Positions 7,901 through 16,523 of a stretch of DNA of 50,075 bases are shown one piece after another. The notes under the pieces are model-generated. The model had not been told where the DNA came from. It did no database searches and was given only the letters and a program-made list of their open reading frames with translations. The stretch covers positions 1 to 50,075 of the forward strand of contig JAKZES010000040.1 in assembly GCA_022548915.1 (NCBI GenBank), given 5' to 3'. The number at the start of each line of letters is the position of its first letter. The stretch's first letter is position 1. The DNA comes from Verrucomicrobiaceae bacterium E54 (lineage in GTDB: Bacteria; Verrucomicrobiota; Verrucomicrobiia; Verrucomicrobiales; Akkermansiaceae). The translations under genes were made by a program, and so were the position numbers.

Positions 7901-10900
7901 GTCCAAAGAACCCCGGCGACTCCCACGCGCGTCACCACTCTCCACACCTATGACGCCGGAAACCGCCTGGTCCGCTGCGACACCGACCACCTCGCACCCG
8001 ACGGATCACCCGTCGCCGCCAATCCGGTCTATACCACCTTCCTCGTTTATGACTCGCGCGCCCGCCTCATCCGTGTGGCAGAGGAGGAGCGTCCCGTCGA
8101 CTCCACCGGCCTACTGACACCCGACCCGGCCACCATCTCGGACTATGCCGTCACGGATATCACCTACGACGACGCCGGCCAGGGTGTCACCCTCAGCACC
8201 CCTGCCGCCTGCCGTGCACAGACCACGGATCTTGCCTGCGATTTCCTCTACGACGAGAGAGGCCTGCTTCTCCGGGTCGTTGAGGGCGGGCTGAGCAGCC
8301 CGTCCCCGGTGACCACCGAATACGATTACGATTCCTTTGGTTCCCTCGTCCGGTGCGCCACCGTCGGCAATGGTGTCACCAGTGCGGAAACGCATTATGC
8401 CTACGACGGCTTCCACCGCCTGCTCGCCGTAACCGATCCGATGGGGAACGAGACGAGCTTCGATTACTCCGTTCCCGGCGAGGTCACTTGCTCGGTCTTC
8501 GGAGAGCCAAACGATGTGCCCGGGGCGACCGGCAATATCCTGCTCTGGCGAAGCAGCGTCCGCAGGAATGGCTATGAAATTGGAGTCGACGGCGGTGGCC
8601 CGATGGCAAGAGCAGGGCACACGACCCGTCGCAGGGTTGAGGTCCTCAAGAGCAACAAGCAGGGTGATCCCAACGCCAACCGCTATGATTTTGGTGCTGC
8701 GCCTACTGGATCGACAACGGCTCGGCGCAGGGTCGAGGTCCTCAAGAGCAACAAGCAGGGCGATCCCGACGCCAACCGCTATGACTTCGGATCGCCGGCA
8801 TTCTTCGACCTGGATGTCGAGGACGATACGATTGTATCGGAGCGCTTCACTCCGGGTGCGCCGGGGCCGCATGCCACGGAAACCACCATCGTGGACCGCT
8901 CGCCCGCTGGCCTCGTGGAAGGTGTGACCCGCAATGGCGACCTTCTGCTGGCCTGTACCTACGACAGTGCCGGCCGCCTCGCGAGCACCTCCAACGGCGC
9001 CTGCACCGTCACCCTCGTCCGTGACGCCAACGGCAACGTCCTCGTCTGCGGGAAGACCGATCACTTCCTCGCCGGCGGCGGGGGGCCTCCCGACAAGACC
9101 TTTTCCGTGACACGCGCCTACGATCCACTCAACCGATGCCTCCAGAGCACCGATGGCAGCGGCAACGTGACGCAGTATGCCCATGATTCGCTCGGTCGCT
9201 GCGTTTCGATTACCGAGCCCGGAGGCCTGGTCATCACCACCGATTTTGATGGATCCGGACCCGGCGGATTGTTCAGTTCCCGCGTCAGCGCCGACGTCAA
9301 TGGCGATGGCTCCCCCGAAGTTCTGGCCAGCAGCTTTGCTCGCTGTGGTGAACTTGTCAGCACCACGGACTCCTACGGACACACCACTTCCTACACCCGG
9401 GACTCCCTCGGGCGCGTTGTTCGCTGTGACCATCCGGACACGACTTTCGAAACGTGGAGCTACAGCTATCTCGACGAAAACAACGAGTGGGTCTGCCAGG
9501 ACGCCTGCGTCCGAACCATCGTGCACGATCTCAACGGACGACCTCTGAGTATTTCCTGGTCCAATCCGCCCACGGTGGAACCGGCCGCCCCCACCACCCA
9601 CCTCTGGGACGGCCTCGGACGATGCGTGCGCAGCGATCAGGGGACCTCATCGGTCGTCTTCGTCTATGATTCCCTCGGCAACCCGGTCAGCGAGACTTCC
9701 GACGGGCTTACCCTCACCCGCAGCTTCGATCATCGGGGACGGACCGGCATCACCTATCCGGACGGGCGTTCCTTTGTCGAAAGCCGCAGCGAACTCCGTC
9801 TGCTCTTGTCCGTATCCGCCATCGACGAGGTCGGAGCGCCGGTCTCCCCGCCGGTGGTCGAGATGGAATACGCCGGCGAACGGGTCTGGCGCAGCACCCA
9901 GGCCAATGGTGTGGTGACGACCTGCGTCTATCGAGGGGACGGCGAATCAGCGCAACCCGGCGGCAACGATTCCTCCTTCGATCGCTGCGTGCGGATCACC
10001 GTAACCGACCCATCCCAGAACATCCTCAGCGATACCGTGCTGCGGCGGGATGGAAATCAAAGAATCACCAGCAGCGAAACCCTGTTCACCGATTCACCCC
10101 AAGGTCCCGCCCGCTCGCAGACCTTCACCCGTGACGCTCTTGGCCGGATGACCGGATGCGTCACCACCCGGCGGGAGACCCCCGGTGCGGACCCGGTGAT
10201 CGAAAGTGACGTCACCTACACGATCGATCTGGAAGGCCGCCGATTGACCGCCACGGGCGGCGACAATCCCGGCACCTACAGCCAGGCCAGCACGATTCCC
10301 CCCGGCGATCAGCAGATGGGGCAATACACCACGTGGCCCGGAGGAGGGCTGACATGGGACGCTGTCGGAAACCTTTCCTCGTTCTCATCATCCGCCGGAC
10401 AGCTCGACTACGTGCATGACGCCGAGGGACGACTGGTCGCCCTCGAAGATCCGGCCACGGGGACCGCCGTGATCGAATATGGCTACGATGCACTCGGTCG
10501 ACGGACGGTCCGGGACGATCAAACCGGCAAACCGGCGCGCTTCGTCTATGATGGCGACGTCTGTGTTCAGGAACTCGGAACCGATGGAAACGCCGATGTG
10601 AGTTTTGTGTGCGTTGGCGGAATCCAGCGTCGCATTTCCACCCGGACTGGCACGCTGCTCTATCCCCAGAGTGGTGGAGCCGTGACCACAAACGTCGGCC
10701 TGACGCTGGTCACCGATGGCACGGGCGCCCCGACGGAACGCTTTGCCTTTGATGACGCCGGTGGCCCGATCTTCCTTGAAGACGACGGCACACCAAGCTC
10801 CAGAAGATCAGCGATCGGCCCGATCCGCTGGATGGCACCCGAGTCCATCTGGGAGCCGGACTACGGGATCTTCCTCGGTGGGGATGGCATCGACAGCCCC

Positions 10901-11080
10901 GCCCTCGGCATGACCGTTTCGAGTCATCACGGCCACGTCACCGTCTTGAAGGCTCCCGGGGGTGGCGGTGGCCACGTCACCGTACTCAAGATCGCTGCGG
11001 GCGGCGGTGGATCCGGGAATGTCGTGCGGGCGACCGACCACAACTCAAGCCGGTCGAACAAGACTTCCAGCACGCGGTGA
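4961..11080 (+). CDS. Giant secreted YD-repeat (RHS-type) protein with duplicated basic motifs
   Basis: A 2039-aa protein with a Sec signal peptide (LLACVLISQATAS). Residues 25-200 look like beta-sandwich domains. From about residue 370 there is a DUF6531-like entry segment (SFRITSLSIP, GLGDGWDFSY) and then many YD repeats of the form YD-lGRc. Unusual inserts interrupt it: three KKGYD motifs at about 274, 299 and 323; a glycine-rich block with hydrophobic GVIAGIAIGAY and acidic DDDGDGIPTG plus RRGWDGTYKGN at about 773-866; two copies of RRRVEVLKSNKQGDP near 1223 and 1255; and GHVTVLK twice near the C-terminus. The RHS core is degenerate (IRWMAPESIWEPDYGIFLGG) and no recognisable C-terminal toxin or immunity gene follows. 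Residues after the core are short, Gly/Ser-rich and basic. Function unknown; cell-surface or secreted shell is inferred. Confidence 0.85.
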   Translation: MKFPIPTTLLACVLISQATASETTSPPILEFTSGPAGQQVRLTWPSQAGLSYRIEKSTTLDNESPGRWIEMALVEADGENTLWVDPQPTTTRAFYRVSLPEVEVTQISPPVLSTTGGILQIHGQCIPAGSLLILEIDGEAPVSIPLSFLGDGVWEADVSGTFVSGARVIAARIEDGSSLVLLDLELPIAVTETGRAEDSPPSLPPAAPMASPGDPVPGIGITHDFSLPTSADDLIDCTANDTCRTQRSGTNPLHSGSETTGDNPLFGSTARLGKKGYDYYKAQSDHDAASLASTGSFSKKGYDAYQAKGSMGAAALPSGSTTKKGYDHYVASSRSHAAGAQTNPYFVSNEMAGEMVSPAAAPSGLPGEVSFRITSLSIPCPAGPPLAWTCTYRSLKPVSSGLGDGWDFSYNISIEPLPASDGAGASRLVIRDGGGRADVFHRQSDGSYRCDGMFREGHFNGEVFTLTFADQGTWTFNALDGSPEAGKISSITDRNGVALACSYDGLGQLARVSDGFGRSLQVGWDTLSPPRITSVSSTGDRGAVFATATFSYSANARQLTACSAPFVEGTPPVAGNTTFTYSSGSPDPRLNDNLLSITDGAGRLLEAFTYSTSTDSGSITYDTSTSHDRNRIQGTGHVVRTSFATFPGGYTMTGNDELGRVCETDFDLQHRVISRREYTGFATPGEIVTASSNRPAGKLRTSDPDFFETTFRYNADSRCTSITHPDGSRERVTYERDLKPDCPVRERGNARVVTIETPAGEARTVTCQYLPGFGAPESARPGNPIGGLNVKGGRNPGGSHATRGGGLSSGVIAGIAIGAYSMALDDDGDGIPTGSSRRGWDGTYKGNPRLSSATDGIDDDCDGFVTSMTSSLGQTFTQTYDARGNCTGSFSPLPDKGALYQYDGLGRCTSVTTLNGPASSFRDEFVYDGDTGFLRSLTCDSTGLQLTTTCVRDAQGRITRIVDPRGNDWLYGYDPLHRCIVQRTPATPTRVTTLHTYDAGNRLVRCDTDHLAPDGSPVAANPVYTTFLVYDSRARLIRVAEEERPVDSTGLLTPDPATISDYAVTDITYDDAGQGVTLSTPAACRAQTTDLACDFLYDERGLLLRVVEGGLSSPSPVTTEYDYDSFGSLVRCATVGNGVTSAETHYAYDGFHRLLAVTDPMGNETSFDYSVPGEVTCSVFGEPNDVPGATGNILLWRSSVRRNGYEIGVDGGGPMARAGHTTRRRVEVLKSNKQGDPNANRYDFGAAPTGSTTARRRVEVLKSNKQGDPDANRYDFGSPAFFDLDVEDDTIVSERFTPGAPGPHATETTIVDRSPAGLVEGVTRNGDLLLACTYDSAGRLASTSNGACTVTLVRDANGNVLVCGKTDHFLAGGGGPPDKTFSVTRAYDPLNRCLQSTDGSGNVTQYAHDSLGRCVSITEPGGLVITTDFDGSGPGGLFSSRVSADVNGDGSPEVLASSFARCGELVSTTDSYGHTTSYTRDSLGRVVRCDHPDTTFETWSYSYLDENNEWVCQDACVRTIVHDLNGRPLSISWSNPPTVEPAAPTTHLWDGLGRCVRSDQGTSSVVFVYDSLGNPVSETSDGLTLTRSFDHRGRTGITYPDGRSFVESRSELRLLLSVSAIDEVGAPVSPPVVEMEYAGERVWRSTQANGVVTTCVYRGDGESAQPGGNDSSFDRCVRITVTDPSQNILSDTVLRRDGNQRITSSETLFTDSPQGPARSQTFTRDALGRMTGCVTTRRETPGADPVIESDVTYTIDLEGRRLTATGGDNPGTYSQASTIPPGDQQMGQYTTWPGGGLTWDAVGNLSSFSSSAGQLDYVHDAEGRLVALEDPATGTAVIEYGYDALGRRTVRDDQTGKPARFVYDGDVCVQELGTDGNADVSFVCVGGIQRRISTRTGTLLYPQSGGAVTTNVGLTLVTDGTGAPTERFAFDDAGGPIFLEDDGTPSSRRSAIGPIRWMAPESIWEPDYGIFLGGDGIDSPALGMTVSSHHGHVTVLKAPGGGGGHVTVLKIAAGGGGSGNVVRATDHNSSRSNKTSSTR
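8630..8790 (+). repeat. Near-identical 65-bp direct repeats inside the YD-repeat gene
   Basis: Copies at 8630-8694 and 8726-8790 have a 96-base period and differ at about five positions, one of which changes Asn to Asp while the others are silent. Both encode RRVEVLKSNKQGDP followed by ANRYDFG. The rest of the YD repeats are far more diverged from one another, so this pair is a recent or actively homogenised duplication. Confidence 0.8.
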
Positions 11081-11169
11081 CTTCTTGATCCCTCCAACGA
11101 TCGAAGAGGCCGCCGGCAATCAGGATCTCGACAGGACCCTCCGCAAACGTCGTCCCGGTCTTCGGTGCT

Positions 11170-12261
11170 TCAACTGACCGCTGGCGCCCCGGCAGGCGAC
11201 CAGCCGAGACCCGGATCCGTGCCGAGGCGATAGTGGAACTGAATCCGGTCGCCGGTCGCCCACTTGCCTTCCCCGGGAAAGGCCCGCGGACTTGTCAGGC
11301 CGCAATCGTGGGTGCGCAGGATGTGGTTCCCGTGCGTGACGATCGTGGTGAAGAGGTAGGGCTCGTAGTGGGGGCCCGGAGCCGCGGGCATCTCGATGGT
11401 CGCCGCGGGCAAACGGTCGCCGGTCAGAGTGGTCCACTTTCCAATTGTCGGGGCATCCAGTGTGAAGACCCGACCGAGCGGAAGGCGATCGGGGCTGGAC
11501 GCCGGGATCGAATCCTCACGATCGGGTTCGATGCGTTCGGGCTCCCTCGAAGTGTCGAGCAGGAAGGCGTCCACCTGGACCGATTCGGGCACGAGACGGG
11601 CCCCCGGCGCCTGGCTCAGCAGATGCCGCATGATCGCCACCTGAGGCTCGTTACCGAGGGCGGCATCCATGGTTTCGGAGACGATGACCGCGGGGATCTC
11701 CCCTTCCGGAATGACATACCGACAGGCATCGGCCACGACGCACGAAGCCACACTCTTGCCGAGGCCCAGGCGGCCGACGATGGCCTTCACGGATTGGATG
11801 GAAACCGGGTGGAGGTCGAGGATGGTGAAGCGGACCTGCTCCGGCGGGAAGAGGGTCATGAGGGGGATGCCCAGGGTGGCATAGGGGCCCGATCCGGCAT
11901 ACAGCACCTGCACCGCCTGCTGAGTCTCCCGCGGAGTGGCGATTGCCTTCGAGATGGCATCGTGAACCCCGCGCAGGAAGACGGCGGTTCGGGTCGGTTC
12001 ATCCGCACACAGTGCCGCCTGTGCAGGTGAGATGGCCAGACCTCCGCCGGACCGGATCCCGCCCTCGACCACCTCACCGCCGGGATCGGCCCGGAACCCC
12101 GCCGATCGATCGAGAATCTCCACCAACTCCATGACAAGCCCGACAAGGATTCCGTAGGAGCCCTCGTGGCCCAGCACCTCGACGGTGAGCCGCTTGAGCT
12201 CATCACGGTCCGATGCCGGATCCGGGAGCTGGCCATGGGGTGTCATGGAGAAACGACTCAA
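11170..12261 (-). CDS. Class I SAM-dependent methyltransferase-like protein
   Basis: A 363-aa cytoplasmic protein. [13 protein letters not shown] near residue 120 is a motif I glycine-rich SAM loop. It is followed by [13 protein letters not shown] (acidic residue that would bind ribose hydroxyls) and [11 protein letters not shown], which resembles the acidic loop of protein arginine methyltransferases. The last 90 residues are beta-rich, also as in that group. The substrate is not evident. The frame can start at TTG 12261, overlapping the stop of the upstream nitroreductase remnant, or at ATG 12246 ([10 protein letters not shown]). I give the longer form, but the ATG is at least as likely. 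It converges on the YD-repeat gene, 89 bases away. Confidence 0.65.
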   Translation of the reverse strand: MSRFSMTPHGQLPDPASDRDELKRLTVEVLGHEGSYGILVGLVMELVEILDRSAGFRADPGGEVVEGGIRSGGGLAISPAQAALCADEPTRTAVFLRGVHDAISKAIATPRETQQAVQVLYAGSGPYATLGIPLMTLFPPEQVRFTILDLHPVSIQSVKAIVGRLGLGKSVASCVVADACRYVIPEGEIPAVIVSETMDAALGNEPQVAIMRHLLSQAPGARLVPESVQVDAFLLDTSREPERIEPDREDSIPASSPDRLPLGRVFTLDAPTIGKWTTLTGDRLPAATIEMPAAPGPHYEPYLFTTIVTHGNHILRTHDCGLTSPRAFPGEGKWATGDRIQFHYRLGTDPGLGWSPAGAPAVS

Positions 12262-12452
12262 TGAACCGAACTGATCTTGTCGAGCGGAAGCTTTCCGATC
12301 ACAGGCACCCGGCAGTCCTCCTTGGGGTAACCCGCCACGAGCAGCACGAAAGGTTTCTCGGTGGAAGGGCGCCCCAGTAGTTCGTTGAGAAAGCCCATCG
12401 GGCTCGGCGTGTGGGTCAGGGTGGCGATGCCGGCCTGGCGCAGGGGGCGCGA
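12258..12452 (-). pseudogene. C-terminal fragment of a nitroreductase-family protein
   Basis: The frame reads [19 protein letters not shown] then [20 protein letters not shown], which is the typical C-terminal block of flavin nitroreductases ('[25 protein letters not shown]'). The FMN-binding N-terminal domain is absent. The fragment begins immediately after the stop codon of the glycine-zipper gene and in the same frame. It ends in a TGA that overlaps the TTG of the methyltransferase. It is a stranded remnant unless stop readthrough occurs. Confidence 0.7.
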
Positions 12453-12902
12453 TCAGTGGCTGACCCGGGCGCGGCCCCCGCTGCCGAGAACGCGGACGCG
12501 TTCCCCGACATAGAAGGGCTCGTCCTTGTCCGCCTGCTGCACGATGGCGACCTCGCCACCACCATCCAGCTTGACCGATATCTCGACCCCCTGGCGGCGG
12601 TTGGCCGCCTGCCCGGCGTAGGATCCTGCGGTGCCCCCAAGCGCAGCTCCACCAATGGTGGCCGCGTCACGGCCCGAACCACTTCCCACCTGTCGACCAA
12701 GGTAGCCGCCGGCCACCGCGCCGAGGATGGCGCCTCCGGTGCTGCTGCCTTCCAGCGTCACGAAGCGGACATTGGTCACCTTCCCATAGCGAACCTGCTG
12801 GGCGGATTGGGCTTCACCGCGGGAGTAGGTGTCACCCGTCAAGGATGGCTGGGCGCAGGCGGCGAAGAGGACGGGGACGGCGAGGAAAAGCAAACTTTTC
12901 AT
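12453..12902 (-). CDS. Glycine-zipper lipoprotein (SlyB-like)
   Basis: A 149-aa outer-membrane-type lipoprotein. The signal ends in lipobox LFAAC. Residues 55-105 carry the glycine zipper (GGAILGAVAGGYLGRQVGSG and GGAALGGTAGSYAGQ), a membrane-associating hairpin seen in SlyB and Pcp-type proteins. The C-terminal 45 residues form a small beta domain (VEISVKLDGGGEVAIVQQ, then YVGERVRVLG). Such proteins help maintain envelope integrity. It is transcribed away from the isoprenylcysteine-methyltransferase-like gene, with 147 bases between them. Confidence 0.8.
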   Translation of the reverse strand: MKSLLFLAVPVLFAACAQPSLTGDTYSRGEAQSAQQVRYGKVTNVRFVTLEGSSTGGAILGAVAGGYLGRQVGSGSGRDAATIGGAALGGTAGSYAGQAANRRQGVEISVKLDGGGEVAIVQQADKDEPFYVGERVRVLGSGGRARVSH

Positions 12903-13049
12903 GACACAACCATGCCCGAGATCCGTCAGATCGAAAGAGAAAATCGGTGCCAGATTGGATGGCGTCAGCGCCGCGTGGCGACAGCCCCTCCACCACCCGC
13001 TCGCGCCCCTTGCCGCGGATCGGTCGCACTGGCAGGCTGCGCCGGACGG

Positions 13050-13514
13050 ATGCAGCTCGGATTCTGGAAACGCGGCGGCGGCTGGGTGCTGGCCCAGTGG
13101 ATTCTAATGCTTGCGGTCGCGGCCGTGGCACCGTTGTTCCCCGGCGACTGGGACGGCGCGGCAGGCATGTGGGTGGCGCTCCCACTCTTCGCCCTGGGTG
13201 CCGGCTTCGGAATCGGCGGCGTCGTCGCGCTGGGAAAGTGGCGGACCATTTTCCCCCACCCCTTGCCCGAAACCCGCCTCGTCCACCACGGCGTCTACGC
13301 CATCGTCCGCCACCCGCTCTACACCAGCCTCGTCTTCCTTTCGGTCGCGTGGGCCCTGGCATGGCAAAGCGGCCCTGGACTCGTCGGGGCCGTCCTCATG
13401 TCCGCCTTCCTCGATGCCAAGGCCCGCCACGAGGAACGCCTTCTCCGGCAGCGTTTCTCCAACTATGCGGGCTATGCGCGGAAGGTGAAACGCCTGATTC
13501 CCTGGCTCTACTGA
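13050..13514 (+). CDS. Isoprenylcysteine carboxyl methyltransferase-family membrane protein
   Basis: A 154-aa integral membrane protein with about four hydrophobic segments. It has the signature of the ICMT/PEMT-like family: LVHHGVYAIVRHPLYTSL in the middle and the C-terminal basic EERLLRQRFSNYAGYARKV. These residues bind SAM at the membrane face in characterised relatives. Bacterial members methylate varied, usually unknown, lipids or small molecules. The frame is open upstream to 12411, but that part reads through the neighbouring gene's complement. MQLGFWKRG at 13050, preceded by GGACGG, is the sensible start. Confidence 0.8.
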   Translation: MQLGFWKRGGGWVLAQWILMLAVAAVAPLFPGDWDGAAGMWVALPLFALGAGFGIGGVVALGKWRTIFPHPLPETRLVHHGVYAIVRHPLYTSLVFLSVAWALAWQSGPGLVGAVLMSAFLDAKARHEERLLRQRFSNYAGYARKVKRLIPWLY

Positions 13515-13560
13515 CAGGTTCGCCATGGACGCCGCGGCCCGGCGTGCATAGACCTTCCCA

Positions 13561-15147
13561 ATGTTCACCGAAACCGCCGGGAGTCGAAAAGCCATCGGGG
13601 ATGTCGATGTCCTGCGCCACGAGGGTCTCTACCACCTTTTCCACCTCGTCCTCCCGAACCACGACTTCATCGCCCATGCGGTCAGCACCGACGGCATCCG
13701 CTGGCGGCGGGTGCGCAACGCCCTGTTCATCGGCGACCCCGGCTCGTGGGACGACCTCATGCTGTGGACGATGCACGTCACGCCCGACCCGCATCAACCC
13801 GGGCGCTGGCGGATGTTCTACACCGGGCTTTCCCGGCGGGACCGGGGCTGCTACCAGCGGCTCGGACTCGCCGTCAGCGACGACCTCTACCACTGGGAAA
13901 AGCACCCGGTCCACTGGCGGGATGACCGCGGACCGAACGACCCGGAAATCATTCAGCAGGCCCGCCAGGCGGCTTGCCGCAAGCACCCGAACGACACCAC
14001 GGCGCTCATCGACGAGACCAGTGCCTTCCCGCTTTCCCCCGATCCCGAACACTACGAGGCCAGCCTTGAACAGGGACGCGGCCTGGTGAGCTTCCGCGAC
14101 CCCTATTTCTATGAAGGCGAGGGCGATCACTGCCTGCTCGTCTCCGGCCGCGTGCCGGACGGTCCGGTCGTCCGGCGCGGGTGCGTGGCCCTGCTCCGGG
14201 AAACCTCCCCGAACCGCTTCGAGTCCCGTCCACCGCTCCACTGGCCGATGCTCTACGACGATGTGGAGGTGCCGAACCTCATTGAGATCGACGACCACCT
14301 CTACCTGATCGGCAGCATCCGCGAGGACGCCAAGATCCGCTACTGGCACGCCGAGACGCTCGATGGCCCGTGGTGCAGCTATCACGACAACGTGCTCATG
14401 CCCCAGGGCAACTACGCCGGTCGCCTCTGCCGCGACGAGCATGGCTGGCTGTTGTGGTGCTTCTTCGCAATGGAGCGGAACGACCGGACTGCGAACAACC
14501 TGATGCCACCGCCCAAGCGGCTCGTCCGCAGCGAGGACGGCCTGCTCCATATCCGGACCTTCGAGGGATTCGAGGACCTGCTGGGGGATGAACTCGATAC
14601 GCGCTGCGTCCAGCCCCTCAAGCCGACGAGTGAAGGATGCGAATGCCGCCTCGACCCGCACAAATGGGAGATTTCCAACAAGCACGGCTTCCAGGCCTTC
14701 GTCTTCGAGGAGGAGGTGGAGAGCTTCCGGATGCAGGGAACCCTGCGGATCCAGGGCAAGGGCAAGTGCGGCCTCGTCTTCCGGATCGATCCGGAGACCC
14801 ACGATGGCTACTACCTGTCCTTCGACCTGCGGAAAGGCCTCGCCCAGCTCCGGGCCTGGGGCACCGACCGGGAGGCCGGCGGCGAGCACATGATGTCCTT
14901 CCACACGCTTCAGAGCGCGTCCTGGTTCACCGAAACCCCGGGCGAGGCGTCCTTCTCGCTGCTGTGCTACGGCAGCTACCTCGAGCTCTCGATCGACGGC
15001 TTCATCGTCCTTTCACTCGCCGACCAGCGGTTCCAGCACGGCCACGTCGGCGTCTACCTCGAAACCGCCTGCCTTGAGGTCCATGACCTGGAGCTGCGCC
15101 ACTTGCGAAATCCCGCGCAGCTGGATGATCACTTGGTAGGGGCCTGA
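13561..15147 (+). CDS. GH32-like five-bladed propeller glycoside hydrolase
   Basis: A 528-aa protein without a signal peptide. The N-terminal 330 residues look like a GH32/GH43-type propeller: [16 protein letters not shown] near residues 13-28 supplies a candidate nucleophile Asp, FRDPYF holds Arg179-Asp180-Pro181, and EVPN holds Glu236 as candidate acid/base. The C-terminal 190 residues form a beta-sandwich of the GH32 C-terminal type ([35 protein letters not shown]). This layout fits a retaining exo-hydrolase on fructosides or related sugars, but the motif sequences differ from classic invertases (no NDPNG), so the substrate is open. Its 3' end overlaps the convergent propeller gene by 19 bases. 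Confidence 0.65.
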   Translation: MFTETAGSRKAIGDVDVLRHEGLYHLFHLVLPNHDFIAHAVSTDGIRWRRVRNALFIGDPGSWDDLMLWTMHVTPDPHQPGRWRMFYTGLSRRDRGCYQRLGLAVSDDLYHWEKHPVHWRDDRGPNDPEIIQQARQAACRKHPNDTTALIDETSAFPLSPDPEHYEASLEQGRGLVSFRDPYFYEGEGDHCLLVSGRVPDGPVVRRGCVALLRETSPNRFESRPPLHWPMLYDDVEVPNLIEIDDHLYLIGSIREDAKIRYWHAETLDGPWCSYHDNVLMPQGNYAGRLCRDEHGWLLWCFFAMERNDRTANNLMPPPKRLVRSEDGLLHIRTFEGFEDLLGDELDTRCVQPLKPTSEGCECRLDPHKWEISNKHGFQAFVFEEEVESFRMQGTLRIQGKGKCGLVFRIDPETHDGYYLSFDLRKGLAQLRAWGTDREAGGEHMMSFHTLQSASWFTETPGEASFSLLCYGSYLELSIDGFIVLSLADQRFQHGHVGVYLETACLEVHDLELRHLRNPAQLDDHLVGA

Positions 15148-16421
15148 ATCCGGTAAACGTGGGAACGCGTCCGGAGGTAGAGCGAGTCGCCATCGAAGGC
15201 TGGCGAGGCCATGAAGCCGTCATCGAGCGAGTTGCGGGCGACGACTTTCATCTCTTCACCCGGCTGGACGACGATCCCTTCGCCCTCTTCTCCGAGAAAA
15301 TACAGATGGCCGTCGGCGTAGGCCCCGGAAGCCGTGAACTTGGCGCGCAGCGGGATCGCGTCCTCGATCCCGCCGGTCGCCGGGTCGATCCGGCTCAACA
15401 CGCCGAGCTCGGAAGCGACATAGATCCTGCCCTCGACCACGGTCGGCGAGGAAAGCTTCGGGATGCGCTTGATGACATCCCACTCGACGTGCGAGCGGGT
15501 GACGTCGCCCTTCATTCCGGGCTCGAGCCGCACGCCCAGCAGGTGGGCCTTGCCGAAGCCGGTGTTGAGGACAGCCATGCGGTGTCCGATGAAAACCGGG
15601 GTCGCGGCGGCCGAATAGCCATCGTGGGTCACCTTCCACCGTTCCTCGCCGGTCGCGGCGTCGTAGCCGTAGGCGGCCTTCGCACCCATGCTGACGAGTT
15701 GGACCTTGCCGCCGACCTCGACCAGGCCGGGTGTTGAATAGGCTTTCCGGAAATCCCCGCCGCCGCGGATGGTGCCGTCGGATTCAACATCGCCGAAGTC
15801 GGCGCTGCGGTCGGTCTTCCAGACGGTCTTCCCGGTCTCGCGGTCGAGGGCGACGACATACTGCACGTCGATGCCGTCCATCGTCAGAATGATCGTGTCC
15901 TGATAGAGCACCACCGACGAGCCGGGGCCGCGGAAGTGGCGGCACGGCAGGTCGCGGCGCTGCCACGCCACCTCGCCGGTCTCGCGGTCGAGCGCGGCGG
16001 TGCCGTAGCTGCCGAAGTGGATGTAGACCCGCTCTTCGTCGATGGCCGGCGAGCAGGATCCGTAGCCGTTGACCGCGTTGCTCAAGGGCTCGGGATCGGC
16101 ATTCTCGAACAGCAACAGGTCGTGGAGCTTCCGCCCGCTTTCCTTGTCGAGGCACACGGCATACATCTTCCTGCCGTCCTCGGTGGCATTGGTCAGCCAG
16201 ACCTGGTCGCCCATCACCACCGGCGTCGACCACGCACGGCCGGGCACCGGAGTCTTCCAGGCCACATGCTTCTGCTCACTCCATTCGACGGGGAAGCCGT
16301 GGGGTTTGCCATCCTCCCGGGGCGGATAAATCCCGTCGCCCGAGGGGCCGCGGAATTGCGGCCAGTTGCCCAACACCGGGCAGGCAACGGACAAAAGCAT
16401 TCCCACGACAAGGAGTTTCAT
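15129..16421 (-). CDS. Secreted PQQ-type beta-propeller repeat protein
   Basis: A 430-aa exported protein. It has a Sec signal ([16 protein letters not shown]) followed by [15 protein letters not shown], a start typical of the PQQ-like outer-membrane propeller proteins common in Planctomycetota and Verrucomicrobiota. Repeated W-like blades are visible: [50 protein letters not shown] and [13 protein letters not shown]. There is no sign of a dehydrogenase active site, so a binding or scaffold role is more likely than catalysis. It is transcribed divergently from the sialate esterase gene, 102 bases apart, and convergently with the GH32-like gene. Confidence 0.8.
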   Translation of the reverse strand: MKLLVVGMLLSVACPVLGNWPQFRGPSGDGIYPPREDGKPHGFPVEWSEQKHVAWKTPVPGRAWSTPVVMGDQVWLTNATEDGRKMYAVCLDKESGRKLHDLLLFENADPEPLSNAVNGYGSCSPAIDEERVYIHFGSYGTAALDRETGEVAWQRRDLPCRHFRGPGSSVVLYQDTIILTMDGIDVQYVVALDRETGKTVWKTDRSADFGDVESDGTIRGGGDFRKAYSTPGLVEVGGKVQLVSMGAKAAYGYDAATGEERWKVTHDGYSAAATPVFIGHRMAVLNTGFGKAHLLGVRLEPGMKGDVTRSHVEWDVIKRIPKLSSPTVVEGRIYVASELGVLSRIDPATGGIEDAIPLRAKFTASGAYADGHLYFLGEEGEGIVVQPGEEMKVVARNSLDDGFMASPAFDGDSLYLRTRSHVYRIQAPTK

Positions 16422-16523
16422 TCGGGAACGCTCCGGTTCCAGCGTGGTCCGGACAAGCAGGAAATCGCCGCTACATCGAAGCGGGGGAAAGGAAAGCCCT
16501 GCGATCCGCGTTCACCGAGGGTG

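Noticed and set aside
4961-11080. The YD-repeat gene considered as a polymorphic toxin
   Set aside because: No recognisable toxin domain follows the core, the last 60 residues are short and Gly/Ser-rich, and no small immunity-type gene lies downstream on the same strand.
12411-13049. N-terminal extension of the isoprenylcysteine-methyltransferase-like gene
   Set aside because: This part is the complement of the glycine-zipper lipoprotein gene and has no homologous character. The membrane protein starts naturally at 13050.
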